Assembly (NCBI RefSeq): GCF_003350325.1
Contig: NZ_QLYZ01000011.1
Span: 1-64,000 of the forward strand
Reading direction: 5' to 3'
Length of the DNA stretch: 64,000 nt
Source: Vibrio rhodolitus
Lineage (GTDB): Bacteria > Pseudomonadota > Gammaproteobacteria > Enterobacterales > Vibrionaceae
Under the pieces are notes generated by a model that was not told the origin of the DNA, ran no database searches, and was given only the letters and a program-made list of their open reading frames with translations. A program made the translations under genes and the position numbers. This document shows positions 19,134 through 27,468 of this stretch, in pieces. Numbering within the stretch: the first letter of the stretch is position 1; each line of letters starts with the position of its first letter.

Positions 19134-19622
19134 ATGCACAAGAAAAAGCACAAGGGGGTTGTCACTATCGAGTTCGCTCTCGGCTTTTTTGCTTTCTGGT
19201 TGATGATTGCCGCTTGGGCTGAGTTGAGCTTTATGTCTTATGTCTCTGCGGTCAACGATTTAGCGATATCTGAAGCCTCACGAGCGGCGAAGAAAGATAC
19301 CCAAAACTATATTGATTCATTTTATGCCCAGTTAGAGGACAGTAATAGTGTGTGGAGTGGGTTAGTCGATAAGAGCAAATTCCGAGCTTCAGTACGCTAT
19401 GTTGCTGATATGGATGCGCTTGAATTGATTGATGCTGCGTGCTTACCCGCCGAGGGAGAGCAAACTGCTGAGTGCGGTGTGGCTGATGATTCAGCCATTG
19501 CGATTTACTACATCAGCTATGACTTTAACAGTATCTTTGGTTATTTCATTGACGAGGAAACCATCTTCGGACGTGAGGTGATAGTGGTGCAAGAATATGA
19601 AAGAGATCAATTCAATATCTAA
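19134..19622 (+). CDS. tadE: Pseudopilin TadE
   Basis: 162 residues. A short basic leader ends at G8, with cleavage before VVTIE (glutamate at +5), then a hydrophobic helix FALGFFAFWLMIAAWAEL. It is a minor pseudopilin processed by TadV. A strong ribosome site (AGGAGGGAGT) precedes the ATG. The 3' end overlaps tadF by 26 bp in a different frame. Confidence 0.9.
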   Translation: MHKKKHKGVVTIEFALGFFAFWLMIAAWAELSFMSYVSAVNDLAISEASRAAKKDTQNYIDSFYAQLEDSNSVWSGLVDKSKFRASVRYVADMDALELIDAACLPAEGEQTAECGVADDSAIAIYYISYDFNSIFGYFIDEETIFGREVIVVQEYERDQFNI

Positions 19623-20148
19623 ACAAGCTGGGACCTTCACGATTGAGTTTGCTTTGGTTGGTTTGTTGCTTGGCACCATGTTTCTTTTTACGGCAGATGT
19701 GGTGGTGAAGCTCTCGATGAAAGGAAAATTAGATCGTATGTCCTATTCGGCGACCAGTTTACTCAAAGAGCGTACACAGCTTTACAGTGAAGATTACTTA
19801 ACCACGGCGGCTGATGCTGATGCAATATTTAACGTGATTCAGGGCTCAATAGAGCGAACGACCGCTTCTTATCAAGCATCACGCTTTGGAATGGTTATAG
19901 AAGAACAAACTTACGCAGCAGATTCATCACCAAATGCGTTAAAAACGATTCGTCGTGGTGATCAGCAGTGCCAACTCGATCAGACGCTAGGTCAATTACG
20001 AAATAGCCTTGCTGTTGTTACCTCATGGGGACGTCAAGCAACGCTATATCGAGTCACTTTATGTTATGCGACCGACAATATGGTGGAACATGTTTTAGAT
20101 TCAGGTTTTAGCATGGTGTCATCAAGCTCGGTTGTGATAGGCAGGTAA
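19597..20148 (+). CDS. tadF: Pseudopilin TadF
   Basis: 183 residues. Leader ends at G12, with cleavage before TFTIE (E17 at +5) and a hydrophobic segment FALVGLLLGTMFLFTADVVV. This is the TadF member of the minor pseudopilin pair. It begins inside the last 26 bp of tadE with no clear ribosome site, suggesting translational coupling. A pair of cysteines (QQCQLD and TLCYATDN) could form a disulfide in the periplasmic part. Confidence 0.9.
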   Translation: MKEINSISKQAGTFTIEFALVGLLLGTMFLFTADVVVKLSMKGKLDRMSYSATSLLKERTQLYSEDYLTTAADADAIFNVIQGSIERTTASYQASRFGMVIEEQTYAADSSPNALKTIRRGDQQCQLDQTLGQLRNSLAVVTSWGRQATLYRVTLCYATDNMVEHVLDSGFSMVSSSSVVIGR

Positions 20149-20151
20149 GTT

Positions 20152-21423
20152 ATGAAATCCTCTCTCTCTAAACAAAGTGGTCACGCAGCAATACTATTTA
20201 CCTTGATGGTGCCTGGTGTTTTCGGTCTGTTTACGCTCGCAACGGATGGGGCAAAAATGTTGCAGGAAAAAGCGCGCCTGCATGATGGCTTGGAAGCTGC
20301 GAGCCTTGCGGTTGCCGCGCGTAATGATGACAACGTAGACGATGGTTCTGGGCATGGCAGCGCTGTTAATCAGGCAATTGCGAAGGCGTATATATCGCAA
20401 TATATGACCGACATGAATAGCGTGGATAACTTGAGTATCCAAAAGCTCAGTTGTGAGCAGATCCCAGATTGCGTCGCAGGGCTTTCGCAAGGTGAGCCGC
20501 GATTTTTTGAATATCGAGTTAATGCAACCACGGCACATGATGGTTTGTTTGCTGGCGATTTAGGGGCGTACGATGGCAACTACCAAATATCTGGTCAGTC
20601 AAATGCACGTAAGTTCCAAAATAGTGCGGTGGATGTTGTGTTTGTTTCCGACTTTTCGGGATCGATGGACAACAGTTGGTCCGGTGGTTCTAAGAAAAAG
20701 TACCTCGACTTAATTGATGTGATTAAGTCAGTAACGGATGAGCTGCAGAAGTTTAATGATCTTGTTAATGCTGATGATAATAGTGTCGCATTTGTTGGTT
20801 TTAATAACTTTGTTCGTTTAGTCAATGGCGATGGCAAAGGGAAAACCTGTTTTGTCAGTCAGTACGAATATAATAAGAAAGGTAATTTGGGTTATCAGAA
20901 AACCGTCAACCGTGTTTTTAGTGAAAAAACGGGTTGTGAGACAAGTGGAACCTACAGCGCCAATTTTGAAGATATTCTACCCACCACCAATTTTTCCTCT
21001 TTCAATACCAAGATTGCCAAATTTACGCCCAATGGCTACACCTCATCATCTCAAGGTTTGATTCGCGGAGCCCAACTTGCCAATAAAGGTACCAACCCTC
21101 GTCGTTTAATTATTGTGCTTTCAGATGGGGTCGATGCGGGGTCTACGAGCGGGAAAACCAACAAGAGTATTGCGGAAACACTTTATGGTAACGGCTATCA
21201 AATGTGCGACAAAATACGCGAGCATCTAGATGGTTTAACGGCAAGCAATGGCGATCCGGTCACTTCACGTATTTCTGTGATTGGTTTCGATTACGATGTC
21301 AGTAGCAACAAAGGACTACAAACTTGTGCAGGCTCTGACAACGTCTTTAAAGCGCAGAACAAAAATGAAATTTTGAACAAAATCCTTGAACTGATCAGTG
21401 AAGAAATAGGGCATTTAAAATAA
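20152..21423 (+). CDS. tadG: TadG-like protein with von Willebrand factor A domain
   Basis: 423 residues. The N-terminal TadG-type anchor has a hydrophobic segment (HAAILFTLMVPGVFGLFTLATDG, about 11-33). From about residue 158 a von Willebrand A domain follows, with the MIDAS motif DFSGS (167-171) and a later VLSDGVD. TadG is thought to anchor or integrate the pilus at the outer surface. Cysteines in CFVSQYEY, GCETSG, MCDKIREH and TCAGSDN are probably disulfide-bonded outside the cytoplasm. Confidence 0.9.
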   Translation: MKSSLSKQSGHAAILFTLMVPGVFGLFTLATDGAKMLQEKARLHDGLEAASLAVAARNDDNVDDGSGHGSAVNQAIAKAYISQYMTDMNSVDNLSIQKLSCEQIPDCVAGLSQGEPRFFEYRVNATTAHDGLFAGDLGAYDGNYQISGQSNARKFQNSAVDVVFVSDFSGSMDNSWSGGSKKKYLDLIDVIKSVTDELQKFNDLVNADDNSVAFVGFNNFVRLVNGDGKGKTCFVSQYEYNKKGNLGYQKTVNRVFSEKTGCETSGTYSANFEDILPTTNFSSFNTKIAKFTPNGYTSSSQGLIRGAQLANKGTNPRRLIIVLSDGVDAGSTSGKTNKSIAETLYGNGYQMCDKIREHLDGLTASNGDPVTSRISVIGFDYDVSSNKGLQTCAGSDNVFKAQNKNEILNKILELISEEIGHLK

Positions 21424-21439
21424 ATAAGGAGAAAGTCAT

Positions 21440-22078
21440 ATGCGTGGATCTCAACTTACTGTGGCACTTGCATTGCTGAGTGGGGCTTTCTCATCGGCTT
21501 GGGCAAGTGACAGTCAAGAAATCATTCGCTATTGCGCTAAACCAGATCTGAACTACCAGCAAGACATTGTATTTGGGACAGCGACCGAGGTAGATATGCT
21601 GCAAGGTCCTTTTCTACTTTTGCAGCGAGACAGTAGTTATCAATTAACCGAACAGATGATTACTCAAGAGTTACTAAAAGCGGGGATCGATCCTGACTGT
21701 GCTGAGTACCTAATGTCAAAAAGTAATACCGTTAACTACCAAGCAGGCGAATTGGTTGCAAGAGTCTACTTTGCGTTTGATAAATCGAGCTTAACCAAAG
21801 AATCACAGTATGTGTTAGATACCATGGTGGAAAAGCTTGGGACGCAAGGGCATCGATTGTTGTTGGAAGGGCATACCGATCATGTTGGTAGTCAGAGTTA
21901 TAACTTCGCTCTGGGATTGCGAAGAGCGGACAGTGTTAATGATTACTTAGTTGCTAAACAGATGCCAGCAGACTCGCTAACAACGGTATCCAAAGGCGAG
22001 ATGGTACCAATTCAAACTAACGCAACCGCGCAAGGTCGTAAAGCCAATCGACGAGTGGATATCGTGGCTGATAAATAA
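21440..22078 (+). CDS. OmpA-family peptidoglycan-associated protein, last gene of tad operon
   Basis: 212 residues. Signal peptide (cleavage near ...SSAWA-SD), about 80 residues of unassigned periplasmic sequence, then a C-terminal OmpA domain (about 100-212) with LLLEGHTDHVGS and RKANRRVDI, the peptidoglycan-binding signature. Vibrio tad loci commonly end with such a gene, which presumably anchors the apparatus to the cell wall. It has a good ribosome site (AAGGAG) 17 bp after tadG and is followed by a 16-bp-stem terminator that closes the operon. Confidence 0.88.
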   Translation: MRGSQLTVALALLSGAFSSAWASDSQEIIRYCAKPDLNYQQDIVFGTATEVDMLQGPFLLLQRDSSYQLTEQMITQELLKAGIDPDCAEYLMSKSNTVNYQAGELVARVYFAFDKSSLTKESQYVLDTMVEKLGTQGHRLLLEGHTDHVGSQSYNFALGLRRADSVNDYLVAKQMPADSLTTVSKGEMVPIQTNATAQGRKANRRVDIVADK

Positions 22079-22089
22079 ATGTTGCAGTG

Positions 22090-22125
22090 AAACTCAAAAA
22101 CCGCGTTTTCGCGGTTTTTGAGTTT
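22090..22125. terminator. Bidirectional terminator between the tad operon and chrA
   Basis: A perfect 16-bp inverted repeat (22090-22105 with 22110-22125) around a TTTT loop. A and T runs on both sides make it work for both converging genes. Confidence 0.93.
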
Positions 22126-22130
22126 GAGGC

Positions 22131-23276
22131 TTAGCCCAGCATGCCCATGGCAAGACCTGCGAGGATAAAGGTGACCACCATCCAGATGATTGGCAGTTTC
22201 AGTTGCTTCATCAAATAGAAACCAACTAACACCAAAGCAACATCCAGTGGATTAAACACCGCGCTGGTAAACACTGGCTGGTAAAGGGCAGAAACCAGTA
22301 AGCCAACTACCGCAGCGTTAACGCCACTTACCGCGCCGGCGACTTGAGGTTTTTGAGCCAATGATTGCCAGTTTTTCAGTACGCCAAGTAGCAATAAAAA
22401 GCCCGGAAGAAATACCGCAATTGTTGCCACTAATGCCCCTGTAATCGGCGAGTTTGGTTGCAGTTCATAACCAATGTAGGTGGCAAATGTGAACATTGGT
22501 CCCGGCACAGCTTGTGCGGCGGCGTAACCAGTTAAGAAAGCATCTTGGCTAAGTTGATCACCAACGATGTTTTGCAGCAGTGGCAGTACCACGTGACCAC
22601 CACCAAATACTAAGCTACCAGCTTGGAAAAAGTCGTTAAATAGCCCAAGAGTTGGTGCCAAGTGAGCAATCAAAGGCATGCCAAACAGGATCACCGCAAA
22701 CAGCGCGAGGGGCAAAATGCTTGGTGTAAAGGGCTTCGGCTCTGCTGGCGTTTCCCCTTTAAGGTATTTAGCTCCAATTAAGGCAGCAATCATCAAGACC
22801 ACCATTTGTGTAGCAATACTTGGCATGGTCAGCAGTGCGATCGCGGTGATCAAACACAAGCTGACGGAAAGGGTATTTTTGCAGAAGTTTTTGTACATGC
22901 CCCATGTGGCGTCAGCAACAACGACAACAGCTAGCAATTTGAGTCCATGGACAATGCTTTGAAACGCCGTTGTTTCTGTTAACTGGCTAGAAACCACCGC
23001 CAGTAGCACCATGATCAACACCGAGGGTAAGGTGAAACCAATAAAGGCAGCACATGCGCCCGCTAATCCACCGCGCTTATACCCTAGAGCAAAGCCAACT
23101 TGACTCGAGCCTGGACCAGGCAGAAATTGGCTTAAAGCAACAATTTGCGCGTATTCACTATCATCTAGCCACTTAAGTTTCTCAACAAAGGTTTGGCGGA
23201 AATAGCCAATGTGGGCAGCAGGTCCACCAAAGCTTATCCAACCAAGCCAGAAAAAGGTTTTAAAAATTGAGAGCAT
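22131..23276 (-). CDS. chrA: Chromate transporter ChrA
   Basis: 381-residue CHR-family membrane protein made of two homologous halves. The first half has WISFGGPAAHIGYFR and LSQFLPGPGSSQ. The second has LVFGGGHVVLPLL and AQAVPGPMFTFATYIGY. It is predicted to export chromate from the cytoplasm. The long-chain (fused) form is the common one in Proteobacteria. It is divergent from a LysR gene about 115 bp away that probably controls it. The physiological substrate in a marine vibrio could be another oxyanion. Confidence 0.92.
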   Translation of the reverse strand: MLSIFKTFFWLGWISFGGPAAHIGYFRQTFVEKLKWLDDSEYAQIVALSQFLPGPGSSQVGFALGYKRGGLAGACAAFIGFTLPSVLIMVLLAVVSSQLTETTAFQSIVHGLKLLAVVVVADATWGMYKNFCKNTLSVSLCLITAIALLTMPSIATQMVVLMIAALIGAKYLKGETPAEPKPFTPSILPLALFAVILFGMPLIAHLAPTLGLFNDFFQAGSLVFGGGHVVLPLLQNIVGDQLSQDAFLTGYAAAQAVPGPMFTFATYIGYELQPNSPITGALVATIAVFLPGFLLLLGVLKNWQSLAQKPQVAGAVSGVNAAVVGLLVSALYQPVFTSAVFNPLDVALVLVGFYLMKQLKLPIIWMVVTFILAGLAMGMLG

Positions 23277-23392
23277 CTGAGAGGTATCCTTCTAATTTCA
23301 TTACTGCTCGTTACTGCACCTAGAGTAAAAAAAATAGTAAGATGACTCAAATTGATAGTTTTAATTCTATATATGAATGAAATGGGATTTGC

Positions 23393-24322
23393 ATGGCAAA
23401 CAGTGAAGATCTGCAATGGCGTAACATCGATTTAAATTTGTTAGTGACGTTTTCTTATTTGTACCGCTACCGTAGTGTCAGCATTGCGGCAGACAAAAGC
23501 TTTGTTAGTCAGTCTGCCATGAGTCACAGTTTAGGGCGTCTGCGCCAGTTATTCGATGATCCATTGTTTGTGCGCAAAGGGCACAAAATGGAGCCAACTG
23601 AACATGCCCACCACATTGCGCCGACGGTAAGTCAGCTGCTTGATTCGATCACCCATAATTTGCTGACTAAGGCTCATTTCTCGCCGAGTAACTACACTGG
23701 CGTATGCCGTATTGGGTTGACCGATTATGCCGAGTTTATTTTTGCTCCGGCGATCTATGACCAAATTCGTCAGCAAGCGCCCAGCGCGCAAATCAGTTTT
23801 ATTAATGTTAACCGCAGTAATTATGTTCAACTGACTGAGCAAGATAAGCTGGATGTGGTGATTGGCAGTATGCCAGTGCTTGATGATGAGTTTGAAAGCC
23901 AATATCTCTATACCGAAAAACATGTCTGCTTAGCGGATGCCAAAGCTTTAGGGCTCGCTGATAAGCTAACTCTGGAAGTTTTTGCAGGTATCGAACAGGC
24001 GTTAGTCAGCCCTGATGGCAGTTTAGCCACTCAGGTAGATAAGAAGCTAGCCGAGCACGGTTTATCTCGCCATGTCACTGTCGCTTCGCGCAACTTTCTC
24101 ACGGTAAGGAGCTTGCTTAAGCAGCGCCGCTTAATTGCAATTGTTCCGGAAAAAATGGCGCAAGCACAAGGCTTTGATGACAGCTTAACCACGTTTACAC
24201 CGCCTGTTGCCGTGGCGGATTTTGATATTGCGATGTTGTGGCACTCTAGCCGAGCCAGTGAAGAGAAAAATATTTGGTTACGCAGCTTGGTTGAGCAGGT
24301 TATTGTTGGCGAGAAAGATTGA
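23393..24322 (+). CDS. LysR-family regulator divergent from chrA
   Basis: 309 residues. N-terminal winged HTH (about 12-70; AADKSFVSQSAMSHSLGRLR) of the NodD/LinR-like subgroup that starts with a WRNIDLNLLVTF segment, then a LysR effector domain. The intergenic region with chrA (23277-23392) is AT-rich and suitable for a shared operator. Inducer unknown. It is convergent with the next gene, separated by a GC-rich hairpin. Confidence 0.88.
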   Translation: MANSEDLQWRNIDLNLLVTFSYLYRYRSVSIAADKSFVSQSAMSHSLGRLRQLFDDPLFVRKGHKMEPTEHAHHIAPTVSQLLDSITHNLLTKAHFSPSNYTGVCRIGLTDYAEFIFAPAIYDQIRQQAPSAQISFINVNRSNYVQLTEQDKLDVVIGSMPVLDDEFESQYLYTEKHVCLADAKALGLADKLTLEVFAGIEQALVSPDGSLATQVDKKLAEHGLSRHVTVASRNFLTVRSLLKQRRLIAIVPEKMAQAQGFDDSLTTFTPPVAVADFDIAMLWHSSRASEEKNIWLRSLVEQVIVGEKD

Positions 24323-24325
24323 ATA

Positions 24326-24351
24326 AGCGCTACCAAGGTGATGGTAGCGCT
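24326..24351. terminator. Hairpin between convergent genes
   Basis: AGCGCTACCA/TGGTAGCGCT, a perfect 10-bp stem with a 6-nt loop directly after the LysR stop. It has no long T run, so termination strength is uncertain. Confidence 0.6.
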
Positions 24352-24365
24352 GCATAGAATTTGAT

Positions 24366-25031
24366 TTAGCGCTTGGCTTTAAAAGAGCGCACTACTTTCA
24401 ATGAAGAAAAGGCGATGATGCAGTAGGCGAGCAGCTCGGTGCCTTCTTCGGCAATATTTTTCACATCACGTACGTAATGCTCTTGCATAACTCCTTTCCA
24501 GAAGTCACCCATGCCAAATAGGCGCGAATAAACGAGCAATAGAATCACGCCAAGGATCAGCATGTTCATGTACGAGCTGTTAAGCACGACCGCAATTTGA
24601 TCTAAAGTTTGTTTGCCATTACGCCAAGCGTAGCTGATCGCCGCTAGGGTGACAGCAACGGCTGGATATACCCAGAAACCATGCAGGATGTAATCAAATA
24701 GCGCATCGTTTTCGCGGATTAACATCACTAAGAAGAAGCTGCCAAACAGAGCCGCCGCATGTTTTAGCTTTGGTTGCAGTTTGATTAAGTAGAAAAAGGA
24801 GACGCTTGAGATCAGCAACATGATTTGCTCAAGGCTTTCAGTTAGCGACAGTTCGCCAAGCTTATTACCGAGAATCACATAGTCAACTCGCATCGCTACG
24901 TTAACCAGAAGGCAGATAGCGATGCCGATCAGCGCCATTAAACTGCGCTTGAGAATGATTTCAGAGGTTGAGCGGTGGAGTGAAAACTCATGTCCTAGTG
25001 TTTTTTCTTCGGTATAGGTAGTCGTTTTCAT
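24366..25031 (-). CDS. Six-TM inner-membrane protein of unknown function
   Basis: 221 residues from the ATG at 25031; a TTG eight codons earlier is also possible and neither has a strong ribosome site. Hydropathy by eye gives about six membrane segments: LMALIGIAICLLVNVAM, IMLLISSVSFFYLI, AALFGSFFLVMLI, VYPAVAVTLAAISYAW, MLILGVILLLVY and LLAYCIIAFSSL. Charged residues sit within or near the membrane (REND after TM3 and the EEGTELLAY segment). I do not recognise the family. It stands alone between the LysR and MATE genes. Confidence 0.7.
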   Translation of the reverse strand: MKTTTYTEEKTLGHEFSLHRSTSEIILKRSLMALIGIAICLLVNVAMRVDYVILGNKLGELSLTESLEQIMLLISSVSFFYLIKLQPKLKHAAALFGSFFLVMLIRENDALFDYILHGFWVYPAVAVTLAAISYAWRNGKQTLDQIAVVLNSSYMNMLILGVILLLVYSRLFGMGDFWKGVMQEHYVRDVKNIAEEGTELLAYCIIAFSSLKVVRSFKAKR

Positions 25032-25188
25032 AGCAGCATTCGATAAGTGGAACAAGATTGGGCAGTTTATTGCTTACTAAACTATCAATTGTCAGAATCG
25101 TGTCATGAATCGAACGCTGTGCAATTAACAAATTGTGCCTAGTTTACTATCCATCTGAATTCCCACCGCTTTATTGTAAGCCGAGCTC

Positions 25189-26532
25189 TTAAGTCAGTTG
25201 ATAGCGTGTCCAAACTTTACTGCGCCAGCGTCTTGCCATGATGATGCCGCGGAACCATTCATCCATAGCGATCGCCATCCAAGCGCCAAATACCCCGTAG
25301 CCCCAATGAACACCGAGTAAATAGCTGAACACCACACCTAATCCCCACATGCTGATAATGCCCATTTTGACCGGGAACTTAATATCGCCCGCTGCTTTAA
25401 GCGCTGAGATAAAGATAAGGTTAAAGACGCGACCTGCTTCAAGCAAAATAGAGCCAGCGATTAAACTTGCGGTTAGGGAAGCGATTTCGGCTTGGTCGGT
25501 AAACAGCGGAATAATCGTGTCGCTGAGCATAAACGTTGTGATAGTGACGATGTTGGTAACAATAAAGCCGACCACAAAGTATTTCTGTACACGAACTAAG
25601 ATAGCGTCAATTAAACCGCGACCAATAAAGTAACCGGCTTGAATTTGGCTACCTTGACCCACCGCCAGCGCAAACGCAAACGAGATACGAGCAATATTCT
25701 GCGCATAGGTAAACGCCGCCAGAGAGGCTGTCCCCATTTGCACCACAAAATAGATGATGGTGAGCTGGGCGAGGTTATAAGAGAGCATTTCGCCCGCGTT
25801 CATCATGCCAATGCGGACAATGCGTTGATAGATCACTTTAGGGATTTGACGCCACTGGGCAAAAGGCAGTTCAATGCCACTGCGGCGCAGTTTAACGCAC
25901 AGCATTAGCGTGCTCAGTACTTGGCTGCTTACCGTCGCAATGGCCACCCCTTGTACGCCGTACACCGGCAAGCCAAAAGGTTGATACAGGGCAATATAGT
26001 TACCCATGATATTGATAATACCGGCAATCAGGTTAATGACCATTGGTGAACGAGAAAAACCATGGCTACGCAAAATGGTGGTCAGTACGATTCCCATGGT
26101 GACGTTAAATGTCATTGAGCCGCTGATCAGCAGATATTCTTGAGCGTAGTTTTGTACTTGCAGTTCTAGGCCATAATAAGGCAGCAAGTAATACGCGGCA
26201 GTTACGGCAAATACACTTAAACCAATCCCGACAATGGCAGACATGACCATGCTGGCAATCGCCACTTGCGCGGCATCTTGGTGACGTTCAGAGCCATTGT
26301 ACTGCGCAATTAAGATCCCTGTGCCGCTGCTCACCATCGAAGAAATAATGATCAAAAAGAACGAGATTTGGGTGATCACCCCTACTGCTGACACAGCTTT
26401 ATCCGAATAGGCACTAAGCATAAATACATCGCTGGTATTTAGCGCTGTACGCAACATAATTTCGATAAATAAAGGCCAAGTAAGCGCGAGAATACTCATG
26501 CGCTTATCAATTGCATTAGGTAGTGACGACAT
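25189..26532 (-). CDS. MATE-family multidrug/cation antiporter
   Basis: 447 residues with about 12 membrane helices. Typical MATE features are the N-terminal LTWPLFIEIMLRTALNTSDVFMLS and two homologous halves. It probably uses Na+ or H+ to export cationic or metabolite substrates. Vibrios encode several MATE pumps (Vcm/Nor types) and I cannot assign which. The gene is monocistronic with a weak ribosome site. Confidence 0.88.
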   Translation of the reverse strand: MSSLPNAIDKRMSILALTWPLFIEIMLRTALNTSDVFMLSAYSDKAVSAVGVITQISFFLIIISSMVSSGTGILIAQYNGSERHQDAAQVAIASMVMSAIVGIGLSVFAVTAAYYLLPYYGLELQVQNYAQEYLLISGSMTFNVTMGIVLTTILRSHGFSRSPMVINLIAGIINIMGNYIALYQPFGLPVYGVQGVAIATVSSQVLSTLMLCVKLRRSGIELPFAQWRQIPKVIYQRIVRIGMMNAGEMLSYNLAQLTIIYFVVQMGTASLAAFTYAQNIARISFAFALAVGQGSQIQAGYFIGRGLIDAILVRVQKYFVVGFIVTNIVTITTFMLSDTIIPLFTDQAEIASLTASLIAGSILLEAGRVFNLIFISALKAAGDIKFPVKMGIISMWGLGVVFSYLLGVHWGYGVFGAWMAIAMDEWFRGIIMARRWRSKVWTRYQLT

Positions 26533-26631
26533 CGGAAGTGCTCAGCAGAAAAGGACAATAACCCCAAAAAAGGTGGGCTATTATATCGATGAAATTTTGA
26601 GCGTATAGAGTTTTTCTTATTTAATGATAAA

Positions 26632-26658
26632 ACGACCGCCTAGAAGGTCGGCGGTCGT
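26632..26658 (-). terminator. Terminator of the GGCT-like gene
   Basis: ACGACCGCC/GGCGGTCGT, a 9-bp perfect stem with a 9-nt loop. TTTTA follows on the minus strand, just after the gene's stop. Confidence 0.8.
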
Positions 26659-26665
26659 GTTTGAA

Positions 26666-27226
26666 TCAGGCTTGGTAAGCGTTAAGAAGCAAATCGATTT
26701 GCTTGCGTTTTTCTTCACACACTCCGGCAAGATTACCGTATTTTGGTGCCGCGCGGTCGTTTTCTCGTGGATGATGCCAGCCAATGGTGTGCTCGATAAA
26801 CTGCTGGGCAAAATGTTCCGATACCTCTAGGCAGCCAGCCAGCACTGTATCGACATAGGTTTGCACAATAGGGCTAAGTGAGCAGGGGGGTAGCGCTTGC
26901 TCGGTAACATAGATCCAGATCTGCGCGCTCTCAGATAACGCTTCCTCACAGCCAATATCAGCAAGGTTGATGCTAATACGTTGATAGCCGCGCTCACGGC
27001 GATCAAATTCGATAAGCTGCGCATCATCGACTTGCAGTAAGACGCCGTTCACCAATCCTTTGCCTTTGGTGACCACCAATGGTGCCAATACATAGCTGTC
27101 ATCAACCTTGCCCCAGTAGCGACAAAAGCCATGCACCACGGCTGGGATCGCGGTCGAAGTTTGCCCAGTTAGTTTTCTTGAAGCGGAGTTCATTAGGCTG
27201 CCGTAACCGAAAATATATTGCGTCAT
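26666..27226 (-). CDS. Gamma-glutamylcyclotransferase-like (AIG2 fold) protein
   Basis: 186 residues. The N-terminus IFGYGSLMN is the substrate-loop motif (YGSLM) of the GGCT/AIG2-like family. A downstream EFDRRERGYQRI segment supplies the conserved acidic residue followed by R/Y typical of the fold. The family includes gamma-glutamylcyclotransferases and ChaC-like glutathione-degrading enzymes; the substrate here is unknown. It is divergent from nnrS, separated by 242 bp, and ends in its own terminator. Confidence 0.8.
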   Translation of the reverse strand: MTQYIFGYGSLMNSASRKLTGQTSTAIPAVVHGFCRYWGKVDDSYVLAPLVVTKGKGLVNGVLLQVDDAQLIEFDRRERGYQRISINLADIGCEEALSESAQIWIYVTEQALPPCSLSPIVQTYVDTVLAGCLEVSEHFAQQFIEHTIGWHHPRENDRAAPKYGNLAGVCEEKRKQIDLLLNAYQA

Positions 27227-27428
27227 GCTGCTACCATGATAAGAGACTGAAATGTCATCTTAGCTAGTTTCTACCACCGACCAAAGAGCAATCTGTTTAG
27301 ACTTAGTGTTATGGGTTATAAGTCTATTTGAATTTTATGAGTCACTTTGACTTATTATCAATGAGGTTATAATGACATGGTTTGCTTGTAAGTTGTTGAA
27401 AATAAGCTGTATTTTTTCTGGTATGGAT

Positions 27429-27437
27429 GATGCATTA
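27429..27437 (+). promoter_or_regulatory. Possible NsrR half-site before nnrS
   Basis: GATGCATTA, 32 bp upstream of the nnrS start, resembles one arm of the NO-sensing NsrR operator (GATGCATTT). The opposite arm is not seen. It is a short sequence and may be chance. Confidence 0.25.
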
Positions 27438-27468
27438 ACAGGGTGGCTATTATTTTAGGAGTTCTCTT

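Noticed and set aside
27345-27360. FNR-box-like TTGACTTATTATCAA upstream of nnrS
   Set aside because: The arms are separated by five rather than four bases and one arm is imperfect, so it does not fit an FNR site.
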